A stretch of DNA of 64,000 nucleotides from Arthrobacter sp. TMP15 (GTDB taxonomy: Bacteria; Actinomycetota; Actinomycetes; Actinomycetales; Micrococcaceae), in contig NZ_CP154262.1 in the NCBI RefSeq assembly GCF_039529835.1, positions 62,001-126,000 of the forward strand, written 5' to 3'. The notes under the pieces were generated by a model. That model had not been told where the DNA came from and did no database searches. It saw only the letters and a program-made list of their open reading frames with translations. How positions within the stretch are numbered: the stretch's first letter is position 1; the number at the start of each line of letters is the position of its first letter. Of the stretch, positions 52,201-62,000 are shown piece after piece. The translations under genes were made by a program, and so were the position numbers.

Positions 52201-55071
52201 ATGCCGGGGCATAGAAGTGCGGTTAACGGGGGTAACGCGGCGTTAAGTGGGCCGCTGCTAAAGGAAGTCACGGCGGCGATGGCGGCGCCGGAGCAAACTC
52301 GCACACGTGCCCTTGACCGCCACGCAAACGCCCATGACGCCTCACACTTTCTGCTGATCCCACAGGCAGTGGCCGTCCCGGAAAATGCTACTGAAGTGGC
52401 CAAACTGATGATGGTCAGCGCCGCTCGTGGACTGCCATTAACCTTGCGTTCCGGCGGGACAAGCCTGAGCGGTCAGGCGGTCAGCGCCGGTCTGCTGGTA
52501 GATGTGCGGAAGAACTTTAGAGATATTGAAGTGCTCGACGACGGTGCCCGTGTGCGCGTGCAGCCGGGAGTTACGGTACGGGATTTAAATGCCCGGCTGT
52601 TGCGCTATGGACGGAAGTTTGGACCTGATCCCGCAAGCGAGGTTGCTTGCACCGTGGGGGGAGTGATTGCCAATAACTCCTCGGGGATGGCCTGTGGCAC
52701 CACGGATAATGCCTACCAGACTCTTGAATCAATGACACTGGTGCTCCCCAGCGGAACCGTTATCGACACGGGCGCCGCCGACGCACCTGCCCGGCTCCGG
52801 TCTCTGGAGCCGAAACTCTACAAGGGTCTTGGCGAGTTGGCGGAACGGGTGCGCAGGAATCCGCAGTCGCGTGCCACCGTGGAACGACAATTCGCCATGA
52901 AAAATACCATGGGTTACGGACTTAACTCACTCCTTGATTTCTCCGATCCCGTTGATATCCTGGCGCACCTTGTTGTTGGTAGTGAAGGGACGCTTGGGTT
53001 CGTGGCTGAGGCCGTCTTTAGGACTGTTTCACGGCTGGCTCACGCCACGTCCGGGCTGCTGGTCTTTAAGGATCTCGAGGCGGCCAACACCGCGCTGCCG
53101 GCGTTGGTGCACAGCGGAGCAGCCACGGTTGAGCTCATGGATGCGCTGTCGCTGCGGGTGGGGCAGGGACTGAGTCAAGTACCCGCAGTTGTGCGGGATC
53201 TTAAGGTTGCACACCATGCGGCGTTGCTTGTGGAATACCAAACAGGCAACGCGGGCGAGCTTGCTGAGCTCAATGCGAAGGCTGTGCGACTCGCGGCAAC
53301 GTTGGGATTGGAGGGGCCGGCGGGTTTTAGTACCGATGCTAAGGTGCGTGCAGAGTTGTGGCACTTGCGCAAGGGGCTGTACACCGCGGTGGCCGGGGCT
53401 CGCCCTCCAGGCACCACCGCACTGCTTGAGGATGTGGTTGTTCCGGTTCCTGCGCTCGCGCGCACGTGCCGGGAGCTGGGGACGTTGTTTACCAAATACA
53501 GCTACGAAAACTCGGTTACTTTTGGGCACGCCAAAGATGGCAACATTCACTTCATGCTGACGGATAATTTTGCCAGCAAGGACGAGCTTGACCGCTATGC
53601 CGCCTTCACCGAGGACATGGTGAACGTGGTGCTCGGGGAGGGTGGCTCGCTTAAGGCCGAGCATGGCACAGGGCGGGTCATGGCACCGTTTGTGCGGCGC
53701 CAGTACGGGGATGAGTTGTATGAGGTGATGCGCCGGATCAAGGCATTGTGCGACCCAACGGGCATGCTGAATCCAGGGGTAATTCTCGAAGAGAACCCAT
53801 TAGCACACTTGAACCATATAAAGTCTGCGCCCCCGGCCGTAGACCCGGAAGTGGACCGTTGTGTCTCCTGCGGCTATTGCGAACCGGTGTGCCCCAGCAA
53901 GAATCTGACGCTGACCCCGCGCCAGCGCATTGTCACTCTCCGCGATATGGCGACGGCCCGGGCAGATGGCGATGATGCTCTCGCCGATGCCCTAGCGGCG
54001 GATTATGATTACGCCGGCGTAGACACTTGCGCCGTGGATGGCATGTGCCAAACCGCCTGCCCTGTGGACATCAACACGGGTACTTTGGTGAAGCGGCTGC
54101 GTGCGCAGGCTGCCGGGACAGTGGAAAAGGCGGTGTGGGGTACGGCTGCAAAGCATTGGGGGCCCGTGACTCAGGGGGCCTCGCTGGCACTGGACGTGGC
54201 CGCGAAGGTGCCAGCCGCCGTCGTACTTCCCGCCAATAAGCTCGGGCGCAAGGTGCTTGGTGCTGACACCCTCCCCCTGTATTCAGGGGAGCTTCCCGCA
54301 GGAGGGGAGGCGCGACGTCGGCCAGCACCTGTGGGGGAAGCGGTGGCCGTGTATTTTCCCGCCTGTGTGAACGTCATGTTTGGTCCTGCTGCCAGTGGTT
54401 CGGCTGGAGTGCAGGCAAGTTTTGAGCAATTGTGCTTCGCGGCTGGGGTTGAGTTGCTGGTCCCGGATGGTATTGACAGTGCGTGCTGTGGAACGCCGTG
54501 GTCATCGAAGGGGATGGTGGATGGGTTGGCGCAGATGCACACGCGAACGCTGGCCCTGTTGCGCCAGGCAACGCGGGACGGGGAGTTGGAGATCATTTGT
54601 GATGCCTCCAGCTGCACCGAAGGATTGCTGCACACCCTAGAAAACGAGGTTTTGAGCCCGGGACAGCGGCCGCTGCGGGTCCTTGACGCCGTGGCATTCA
54701 CGGCCGAACGTTTACTGCCGCTCTTGGGTGGAACATGGGCGCGGCTGGATTCCCTTGCGTTGCATCCAACTTGTTCGTCGGTGCGCTTGGGACTGAATCC
54801 ATCCTTGGTGGAGCTGGCACAGGCCGTTGCGAACTCGGTTTACGTCCCGGAAAGCTGGGGCTGCTGCGGCTTTGCCGGGGACCGGGGCATGCTGCACCCG
54901 GAATTGACGGCCTCAGCGACGCAAGCCCAGGCAGCCGAGGTGGCCACGATGGGCGCCTCCGCCCATGCTTCCTGCAATAGGACGTGTGAACTGGGTATGA
55001 GCCGAGCCACGGGGGAAGAGTACCGCCACGTGCTGGAGATCCTGGCCGATGCGCTCACCGAACCCTCGTAG
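52201..55071 (+). CDS. FAD-binding and Fe-S oxidoreductase (D-lactate dehydrogenase type)
   Basis: A 956-residue fused enzyme. An N-terminal FAD domain of the vanillyl-alcohol-oxidase type (~45-270, with TLRSGGTSLSGQAV and GPDPASEVACTVGG) is followed by a FAD-oxidase C-terminal domain (~310-540), two Fe-S motifs (Cys554, 557, 560, 564; and Cys610, 616, 620), and two CCG domains (SACCGTPW and GCCGFAGDRG). This order is that of large D-lactate or D-2-hydroxyacid dehydrogenases that feed electrons to the respiratory chain. Exact substrate is not set by sequence. GGAAAGGG precedes the ATG. Confidence 0.88.
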   Translation: MPGHRSAVNGGNAALSGPLLKEVTAAMAAPEQTRTRALDRHANAHDASHFLLIPQAVAVPENATEVAKLMMVSAARGLPLTLRSGGTSLSGQAVSAGLLVDVRKNFRDIEVLDDGARVRVQPGVTVRDLNARLLRYGRKFGPDPASEVACTVGGVIANNSSGMACGTTDNAYQTLESMTLVLPSGTVIDTGAADAPARLRSLEPKLYKGLGELAERVRRNPQSRATVERQFAMKNTMGYGLNSLLDFSDPVDILAHLVVGSEGTLGFVAEAVFRTVSRLAHATSGLLVFKDLEAANTALPALVHSGAATVELMDALSLRVGQGLSQVPAVVRDLKVAHHAALLVEYQTGNAGELAELNAKAVRLAATLGLEGPAGFSTDAKVRAELWHLRKGLYTAVAGARPPGTTALLEDVVVPVPALARTCRELGTLFTKYSYENSVTFGHAKDGNIHFMLTDNFASKDELDRYAAFTEDMVNVVLGEGGSLKAEHGTGRVMAPFVRRQYGDELYEVMRRIKALCDPTGMLNPGVILEENPLAHLNHIKSAPPAVDPEVDRCVSCGYCEPVCPSKNLTLTPRQRIVTLRDMATARADGDDALADALAADYDYAGVDTCAVDGMCQTACPVDINTGTLVKRLRAQAAGTVEKAVWGTAAKHWGPVTQGASLALDVAAKVPAAVVLPANKLGRKVLGADTLPLYSGELPAGGEARRRPAPVGEAVAVYFPACVNVMFGPAASGSAGVQASFEQLCFAAGVELLVPDGIDSACCGTPWSSKGMVDGLAQMHTRTLALLRQATRDGELEIICDASSCTEGLLHTLENEVLSPGQRPLRVLDAVAFTAERLLPLLGGTWARLDSLALHPTCSSVRLGLNPSLVELAQAVANSVYVPESWGCCGFAGDRGMLHPELTASATQAQAAEVATMGASAHASCNRTCELGMSRATGEEYRHVLEILADALTEPS

Positions 55072-55245
55072 CTGTAGGCAACGGAGCATCCGTGGAGCGC
55101 AGACGATTACTATTGGCGGCGTAACAGGAGGGTAAGTTCGGGCACGTTTAGGCCAAAGTGCAGGCATTTGTGGCTAAAGTAGGGGACAAGATTGGTGCTG
55201 GTGCGCAAAGCACCGGTGTTTCGGAGCAACCAAAGGATGAAGCAA

Positions 55246-55671
55246 ATGGCTGGAATCATCATCGTCGGCGTCGACGGCAACACAACGTCCATGAAGGCTG
55301 CACGCGTTGCGGCAGAACTAGCCAAATCACTTGGCTACACCTTGCGCGTGGTTACAGCATTTGGCGAAGACCGAACCGAGAAGGTTTCCATCGGCAACGA
55401 CGAGTGGTTCCTCTCCACGGCCGATGAGGCTGAGCGCGTTGCACAGCGCGTTGCGGAAGAGCTGAAGATTAGCGGTGTCAAGACCGAGTACTCCTCCGCC
55501 TTGGGCAAGCCTGCCGACGTCTTGATCGAAGAGGCCACCAAGCTCAAAGCCAAATTGATCGTTGTTGGCAACGTGCGCATGCAGGGCTTGGCCCGCGTTC
55601 TGGGCTCCGTGGCGAACGCCGTCTCACATAACGCCCCGTGCGATGTGTACATCGTCAAGACTGACGGCTAA
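55246..55671 (+). CDS. universal stress protein UspA family
   Basis: A 141-residue protein. I choose the ATG at 55246 since AAAGGA stands eight bases before it; a longer frame to 55192 adds a non-conserved piece. IIVGVDGNTTSMKAARVAAELA at the start and VVGNVRMQGLARVLGSVANAV with the nucleotide loop G-x2-(R/M)-x9-G match ATP-binding UspA proteins. It is followed by a very strong palindrome. Confidence 0.9.
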   Translation: MAGIIIVGVDGNTTSMKAARVAAELAKSLGYTLRVVTAFGEDRTEKVSIGNDEWFLSTADEAERVAQRVAEELKISGVKTEYSSALGKPADVLIEEATKLKAKLIVVGNVRMQGLARVLGSVANAVSHNAPCDVYIVKTDG

Positions 55672-55689
55672 TATTTCTCGTTTCACCCG

Positions 55690-55757
55690 ACGCGGGGGTG
55701 GTTATTACTATTCGCAGTGCGTAGACGCACTGCGAATAGTAATAACCACCCCCGCGT
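55690..55757. terminator. 68-bp near-perfect palindrome terminator
   Basis: 33-base perfect arms (55690-55722 and 55725-55757) with a two-base loop, followed after one base by TTGTTTTTT. It lies between the UspA gene and a convergent gene remnant, and should end transcription from the UspA side. Its length is far more than needed. Confidence 0.9.
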
Positions 55758-55782
55758 TGTTTTTTGCCGAGCATGGACCGTG

Positions 55783-55968
55783 TCAGCGATATTTGCGGTG
55801 TTGATTTTCCTGAAGAGACGCCCCGTCTGAGGCGTCGGCAATCCAGGCTCCTGTACCCTCCGAAGGATCGAGCACTCCCTCTTCAAGCCAGGTGAAGTCT
55901 CCGGCCAAGAGTTCCTCGCTGAGTGACTCATCCGAATCGTCGGTGTTGTGCCACAGCTCATTGAACAA
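55783..55968 (-). pseudogene. acidic ORF remnant downstream of the broken dehydrogenase
   Basis: A 61-codon minus-strand frame (MFNELWHNTDDSDESLSEEL and on) rich in Asp and Glu. The frame is open beyond its first codon, through RLRVET, so it is probably the end of a longer lost gene rather than a gene of its own. It is joined to the truncated acyl-CoA dehydrogenase, suggesting a deletion junction near 55975-55995. Confidence 0.35.
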
Positions 55969-55973
55969 GGTTT

Positions 55974-57225
55974 CTACGCGGAGCCGTGACTGCCACGCAA
56001 CAGCTGTTCGGCTGGGATGGCACGCTCTCCTCGTGCGGCGAGGGACGCGGCGCTTTCGTAGCCGCGACCGCCGCGGATCTGAACCAGTTCATCGGCACAC
56101 GTATAGGAAAATTCGGAGGACCATAGTTTGGCGAGTGCCGCTTCGATACGGACGTCCTTCATGCCCGCATCGGCTAGGGCTGCGGAGAGCTCGAACACAG
56201 CTTCCAGGGCGAAAGTAGTGGCCGCCATGAAGGCCAGTTTCTTGCCAACCGCCTCATGCTGTCCAACGGGCAAGCCCCACTGGGCCCCTGCATTGGATCA
56301 TTCCCGGGCGATCTTCAAACCCTGGCCCTCCCGCCCCAAACGATTTTCAGCGGGAACACGCACCTGGTGGAAACGAGTCACACCATTTTCAATACCGCGA
56401 AGTCCCATGAATTCGTTGCGATTCTCCACTGTGATGCCGGGGGGGGTCTGCCTCCACCACGAACGCTGTGATGCCGCCTGTTATGCGTCCTAGAGCATCG
56501 AGCCCCCGTGAGGGAACAAGAGCCATGACGACCACAAGTTCTGCAATGGCGCCGGTGGTTGTCCATAGTTTTACGCCATCCAAAATGTACTCGGACCCGT
56601 CCTTCGAGGGCACAGCTAAACAACCCATCCTGGCAGGGTCGGAGCCAACGTCCGCCTCGGTGAGCAGGAACGCTGTGACAGCACCCGCGGCACAGCGCGG
56701 CAAGTACTTCTGTTTTTGTTCAGCTGTACCAAATACTTTTACGGGTTCGGGTACCCCAATAGACTGATGAGCTGAAAGTAGTGCACCAAAGGCCGGATGA
56801 ACGCTACCCAAGATGGCCAGCGCTCTGCCGTAGTATGTGAGGTTCAAACCTAGGCCGCCGTACTCCACAGGGATTTTCATACCAAAGGCGCCCAGTTCCG
56901 CCAGTCCAGCAAAGTACTCGTCGGGGATTTTTGCATCCCGCTCGACCTTGGCGCCGTCAAGGCTTCTGGCATAGGCATCAACCTTTTTCAGAAATGCTTC
57001 ACCGCGTTCGGCGTCATCGGCAGTGGATTGCGGGTGGGGATGGATCAGATCGATGTCAAAATTGCCCAAGTACAGCCCCTTGGCGAAACTGGGACGAACC
57101 CATGCATTTTCACGCGCAGCTTCGGCAGCGCCATCGTGGCTCATGGCTTCCTCAATTCCGCCGGCGGACTGGCCGCTGCCACCGTCGGCTCGGGGTGAAA
57201 CACGGGTCATGCCTTGATGCTTCAC
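55974..57225 (-). pseudogene. decayed acyl-CoA dehydrogenase
   Basis: Two minus-strand pieces form one broken gene. The front part (56389-57225) is a normal start of an acyl-CoA dehydrogenase, with KIPVEYGGLGLNLTYYGRAL and LLTEADVGSDPARM. At 56439-56446 a run of eight C (minus strand) shifts the frame; with seven C the frame would continue as GITVENRNEFMGLRGI and on to LGREGQGLKIARE. Then TGA at 56298-56300 stands where REWS would be expected, a Trp-to-stop change. About 30 codons seem missing between two LKIA-like words. The frame continues as PVGQHEAVGKKLAFMAATTF and ARGERAIPAEQLLR, then stops, lacking the usual C-terminal part (DLRINRIFEGSSEIM and after). It is not expected to be active. 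Confidence 0.85.
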
Positions 57226-57303
57226 GGGCGTAGGAATGGCGGCTAGGGGCCGCGCGAATCCTCGGTTCCCACGGGCCCTCCGCGCCTAGGCTGCCGGGGC
57301 AAC

Positions 57304-57744
57304 CTAGCGCGGGGCAGTGGCGTAAAAATCTTGCACTACCCGGTGAAACAGCGGTCGAAGCTTGGCCGGATGAGTCCCGTTTTCCCAAGCCAGGGTGATT
57401 TGTGACCCGAGCTCCTCAGCTAACGAAATCACCACCGGCCAACCTTGCGGGAGGCGCAGGAACCAGTCAAAACCCGGGGGCCGGGCGGCGACCCCGGCAT
57501 CGAGCAGAAACTCATTTACTGCCTCGTTCACGGTATGCCTGTCTTTCGCGGTGAAAGGCGCGGCGGTGTGGGATTCCACTTCGTGAAGGACTTGCATAAC
57601 GCGCACCTTCTTCTCCGCATCTTCCTGGGCGGATCGGCTGAGATTCTCCGGACCGGCCGTCCATGCCATCAGTGCAAACCAGCCGCTTTCTGGCAATAGT
57701 TCCCAACCTTGTTCGCAGTCCCTAGGCTGCACCTCATCCCACAT
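57304..57744 (-). CDS. hypothetical protein
   Basis: A 146-residue soluble protein with no family I recognise. The centre is charged and helical; PPGFDWFLRLPQGWPVVISLAEEL and LHEVESHTAAPFTAKDRH look like a folded domain. It lies just downstream of the GH5-like gene on the same strand (15-bp gap), so it may be the last gene of the mannosidase unit. Confidence 0.55.
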   Translation of the reverse strand: MWDEVQPRDCEQGWELLPESGWFALMAWTAGPENLSRSAQEDAEKKVRVMQVLHEVESHTAAPFTAKDRHTVNEAVNEFLLDAGVAARPPGFDWFLRLPQGWPVVISLAEELGSQITLAWENGTHPAKLRPLFHRVVQDFYATAPR

Positions 57745-57759
57745 GGAGTTCCCCGCTTT

Positions 57760-59091
57760 CTAGTCTTGGCACCCGGAGTGTGTACTGCTGTGAGCATCGC
57801 TGATATTTCTCACGTCGGTGATGCCGCGGGCAGCGAGGTAGCGGGAGTTCTCCCTCTGGGATGCTCGCACCAGGGCGGGCTTCTGACCGGAAGCGGTTAG
57901 TTCCAACCACGCCGGGAACAAGGCGCCGGAAGGATCAGCCACTGAGCGCCCAACACCTGTGGCTTCATCACCCGGGTCAAAGGACAGGGCCGTGGATCGC
58001 CAGACTGGCGCCGTGGGGTTGGTCTTCTCCGCGGCAATCAGTTCCGCCAATCGCTGCCCGCCCGGCTTAACCCGACGCTCAGAATCCAGTAGGCCTAGAG
58101 AGTATTCCAGCTCGGGGAAGTCGGCTAGTTTCCTGCTGACATCATGAGAACACCACCACGTCACACCCCACAAATTAGGAGTGTCCAGCACTGGCCTAAG
58201 GCTCTGCTCGAGGAAGTCCGCGGCACCTTCCACAGGGACAGCCGGATGTGGGGCACCGATTTCCTGTAGCCAGATAGGCCGTGTGGGGTCGTTGGAATAG
58301 GCATCCGCTAGCTGCACCAGGTAGTCAGCGAAAAGGGTGCGAGCGGGGTGACCCTGCGGGAACAAACGCGCCACGGCCACGAATACCCACGAATGCACAG
58401 TGGTCACGTCGCCCAGGGATGTCGCGTGTCGGGGAGTAACCGGACAGCTATCCACAAACCAGGCGTTGTCATCAAAGCTGTGTTGGTGCATGCCTGTAGG
58501 CCATGCTTTGCGGGCGGCAGCTAGCAAGGTTGCGAACCATTCGCCCATCTCCGCCGGTGAGGTGACCTGCTGTTCGGGGTGGCGCGCTACAGCAAACTGG
58601 TTCGTTTCATTGCCCAGCGTCATGCCCAGCACGTTGGGACGTGAGGTCACCTCGGCGGCCAGGGCCACAATCAGCTGCGCCTCGGCGTCCACTACCTGCG
58701 GGTCGGTGTAGATGTTGCGCCGGTGCCAGCTCGTCACCCACGACGGCAGAAAATCAAAGCTTGAAAGGTGCCCCTGCAAGCCGTCCACGGAGACGTCCAA
58801 ACCGAACTCCGCAGCGGCATCCACCACGCGGCCCACATCGGCAATCCCGGCCGGACGGATCAGTGACCGGTTGGGTTGCAGTAACGGCCACAGCGGGAAA
58901 ATCCGCACATGGTCAAGACCCAGCTTGGCAATTGACTCAAAATCGGCCCGCACGGCATCAGCATCAAAGTCCTGCCACGAGTGGAACCAGCCCTCGCTGG
59001 GCGTGTAATTCACGCCCCAGCGCAAGGGATTTTTTCGGGCAGCAGCTCTCTGGTCCCGGTTGGTGGGGGTTGTGATATCGGGGCGGCTCAT
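57760..59091 (-). CDS. GH5-like glycoside hydrolase (probable mannosidase/mannanase type)
   Basis: A 443-residue (beta/alpha)8-barrel hydrolase without signal peptide. The chain begins WGVNYTPSEGW and has HVRIFPLWPLLQPN; likely acid/base Glu162 (TLGNETNQF) and nucleophile Glu277 (WLQEIGAPH). Its start overlaps the GH38 stop (ATGA), so the two act together on a mannose-containing glycan inside the cell. GH5 has many activities; a beta-mannoside or glucan substrate is possible. Confidence 0.78.
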   Translation of the reverse strand: MSRPDITTPTNRDQRAAARKNPLRWGVNYTPSEGWFHSWQDFDADAVRADFESIAKLGLDHVRIFPLWPLLQPNRSLIRPAGIADVGRVVDAAAEFGLDVSVDGLQGHLSSFDFLPSWVTSWHRRNIYTDPQVVDAEAQLIVALAAEVTSRPNVLGMTLGNETNQFAVARHPEQQVTSPAEMGEWFATLLAAARKAWPTGMHQHSFDDNAWFVDSCPVTPRHATSLGDVTTVHSWVFVAVARLFPQGHPARTLFADYLVQLADAYSNDPTRPIWLQEIGAPHPAVPVEGAADFLEQSLRPVLDTPNLWGVTWWCSHDVSRKLADFPELEYSLGLLDSERRVKPGGQRLAELIAAEKTNPTAPVWRSTALSFDPGDEATGVGRSVADPSGALFPAWLELTASGQKPALVRASQRENSRYLAARGITDVRNISDAHSSTHSGCQD

Positions 59092-62000
59092 TTGCTGCCT
59101 TTCTGCAAGCGTAAGGTAAGGATCTGGAAGGGGCGCAAGGCCAACAAAATAAGAGGATTGTTGGACTCCATGCTGCCCGGGGTGTCAGTACCTAAGGTGA
59201 GGGATCCGGCGTCGTACGGCTGCTCTAGGAGGTTGTTCTCCAGCACATTTGCCACCGGGAACGACGCCGAGAGGGTCACCTTTGCGCGGCCACCGAGCGG
59301 TTCGTAGAGACGGACGATCACGTCACCACTGCGATCGTCGGCCAATTTGACGGCCTCGATGATGGCGGCCTGCGAATCGGTGCGCACCAGTGGTTCGATG
59401 ACGGTACGGCCGGACCCATCGCCCGGCACGCCGTGCCACGGCAGATTTAGTGCGTACCCGGCGGCCACCGCGTCCTGCACGTCCGCGCCTACCACGAGCC
59501 CGTAGCTGAAAGAATGCTGGCCCTGGTCAGTGGTTGGGTCGGGGAAGCGGGGCCCGCGCAGCAGCGACAGGCGCACGGTGGTGAAACTTGAGCCGTTGGT
59601 TCCGGGGTGGCGAGAGACGTCGTGGCCGTAGGTGGAATCGTTGATCACCGCAGCGCCAAAGCCGGGTTCGCCCACATGTACCCAGCGGTGCGCGCAGACC
59701 TCAAAACGGGCGTTATCCCAGGACGTGTTCTCATGCGTGGCGCGTTGAATGTGTCCATACTGGGTCTCAAAACGGGCGTGATCGGCGTGCAGATCGAGCG
59801 GGAAGGCAGCTTTAAGTAGGGTCTCCTGCTCATGCCAATCGACATCGTTGTGCACTGTGATGGTCTTAGAGTCCGGAGCGATGCGCACGCGTTGGGTGAT
59901 GTGTGAGCTGCGGAAACTGCGTTTGATGGTGATCTGGGCCAGACTGTCCAAGATCGTGACCTCCATCGAGTCCAGCTCGCGAATGTCCGTCACTGTGTTT
60001 TTGTAAAACTCGTCAATGTCCCACGCATCCCACATGTTTGGGAAGTCGGTGTGTAACTGGAGCAGGTTGGCGCCCTGCCCGGACGGTACCAGCTCGCGGT
60101 TGGCCGCAATATCCACAATGGAGATGATGACGCCGTCGGCACCGAAACGGACACGGATGAGTGTGTTCTGGACAACTATTTCCCCGTTCCCGTCCCGCTC
60201 CACCGTCACTTCCGTGGTGTCCGGTGACGGGACGCCTGCGCTGAGAGGGGCAATGCCGCGGCGCGGGTAGGGAGAGGCATTGAAATGCAGGGCGGTCCCT
60301 AGCCTCTCTCCCACCGCGGCGGGGCCGGAGCTGCGTGGTTCAGAGCCGTCTGGCCCAGAATCGGCCGGCCCAGAGCGGTCTTGTCCAGAGTCGGCGAGGG
60401 CGTCCACCGCTGCAAAGATGATTGCTTTCAGGTCTGCCGCAATCCGGGCGTAGCTTTCGGCTGCTTCACGGTGTACCCACGCGATCGAGGAACCAGGCAA
60501 GATGTCGTGGAATTGGTTTAAGAGCACCAGCTTCCAAATCCGGTCCAACTCTGCATAGGGGTAGTCGATGAGGCCGCGCACGGCTGCCGTGGTGCTCCAT
60601 AGCTCTGCCTCGCGCAGCAGGTGTTCGCTGCGCCGGTTGCCCTGTTTGGTCAGGGCCTGCGAGGTGTACGTGCCGCGGTGTAGTTCAAGGTACAGCTCAC
60701 CCTTCCACACGGGAGCATTCGGGTATTCGGCCTCAGCGCTCGTGAAGAACGCTGTGGGAGTTTGGATGGTGACCTGCGGGGAGCCTTCTAAATTTTTGGT
60801 TCGCTTGGCCCGGGCCAGCATTTCGCGCGTGGGTCCACCTCCGCCGTCGCCCCAGCCAAAGGGGACAAGTGAATTCTTTGCCGCACCTTTGTCGCGGAAG
60901 TTGCGCACGGCATGGGCCAGTTCAGTTCCTGAGAGCTGAGAGTTGTAGGTATCTACGGGAGGGAAGTGGGTGAACACTCGGGTCCCATCGATACCCTCCC
61001 AGTTGAAGGTGTGGTGCGGAAACTTATTAACTGTGTTCCAGGAGATCTTCTGAGTCAGGAACCATTTGGCACCTGCCTGTTTCACAATCTGTGGCAGCGC
61101 GGCGGAGTACCCGAAGGAGTCCGGCAACCACACTTCCTGGCACTGTATGCCGAAGTTTTCGGTGAAAAAACGCTGACCGTAGGTGAACTGGCGGGCCATG
61201 GCCTCGGAGCCCACCATGTTGGTATCTGACTCAACCCACATACCCCCGACCGGGATGAAGCGGCCCTCGGTGACGGCAGCCTTGACCTTTGCGAACACCT
61301 CCGGGCGGTGCTCCGCCAGCCACTCGTATTGTTGGGCGGAAGACATAACGAACTGGAATTCGGGGTCTCCGGCTAGCAGATTAATGACATTGGAGGTGGT
61401 GCGAGCCACCTTGCGTACTGTCTCCCTTACCGGCCACAACCACGCCGAATCAATGTGCGCGTGCCCAATGGCGGTGATCTGGTGGGCACTGGCGTTGGCT
61501 GGCTGCGCGAGCACGTTGCCAAGTTGTGCGCGGGCAGCGGCAGCCGAGCCGGGAACATCGGTGAGGGAAACGGCGTCGAGCGCGCGTTCCAGAGCGTAGA
61601 GGATGTCCCAGCGGCGTGGGTTGCCCAGATCAAGCTCATTTTGAAGCTGGTCCAGAACCTCAAAATCCTGGACGAGCTCCCACACCTCGGCGTTGAAAAT
61701 ATTGATGTCTGCCCGGGCCATGGTGTAACGCGGGGTATCCCCGGCGGTGAACTTCTCGCCCAGCTGGGTTGGGACAAAGGGGTTATCGGTAAATACGAAA
61801 GGGTTCGCCGCAGCCTCAACATAAAGGTCAATTGATTCCCCGCCCTGAGCCAATTCCGCCACTGGAACCCAAGTGTTCAAAGGGTTCAGCGCCTTGAGAG
61901 TGCTCCCATCAGGACGATAAATGAGCCCTTCGGCCTGGAATCCAGGCCACGACTGGCTAAAACCCAAGTCCACCACGAGTTCAATTGTGTGACCCCTCGC

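Noticed and set aside
56439-56446. Phase-variable switch at the run of eight C in the acyl-CoA dehydrogenase
   Set aside because: Correcting this run does not restore the gene, because a TGA and a missing C-terminus follow.
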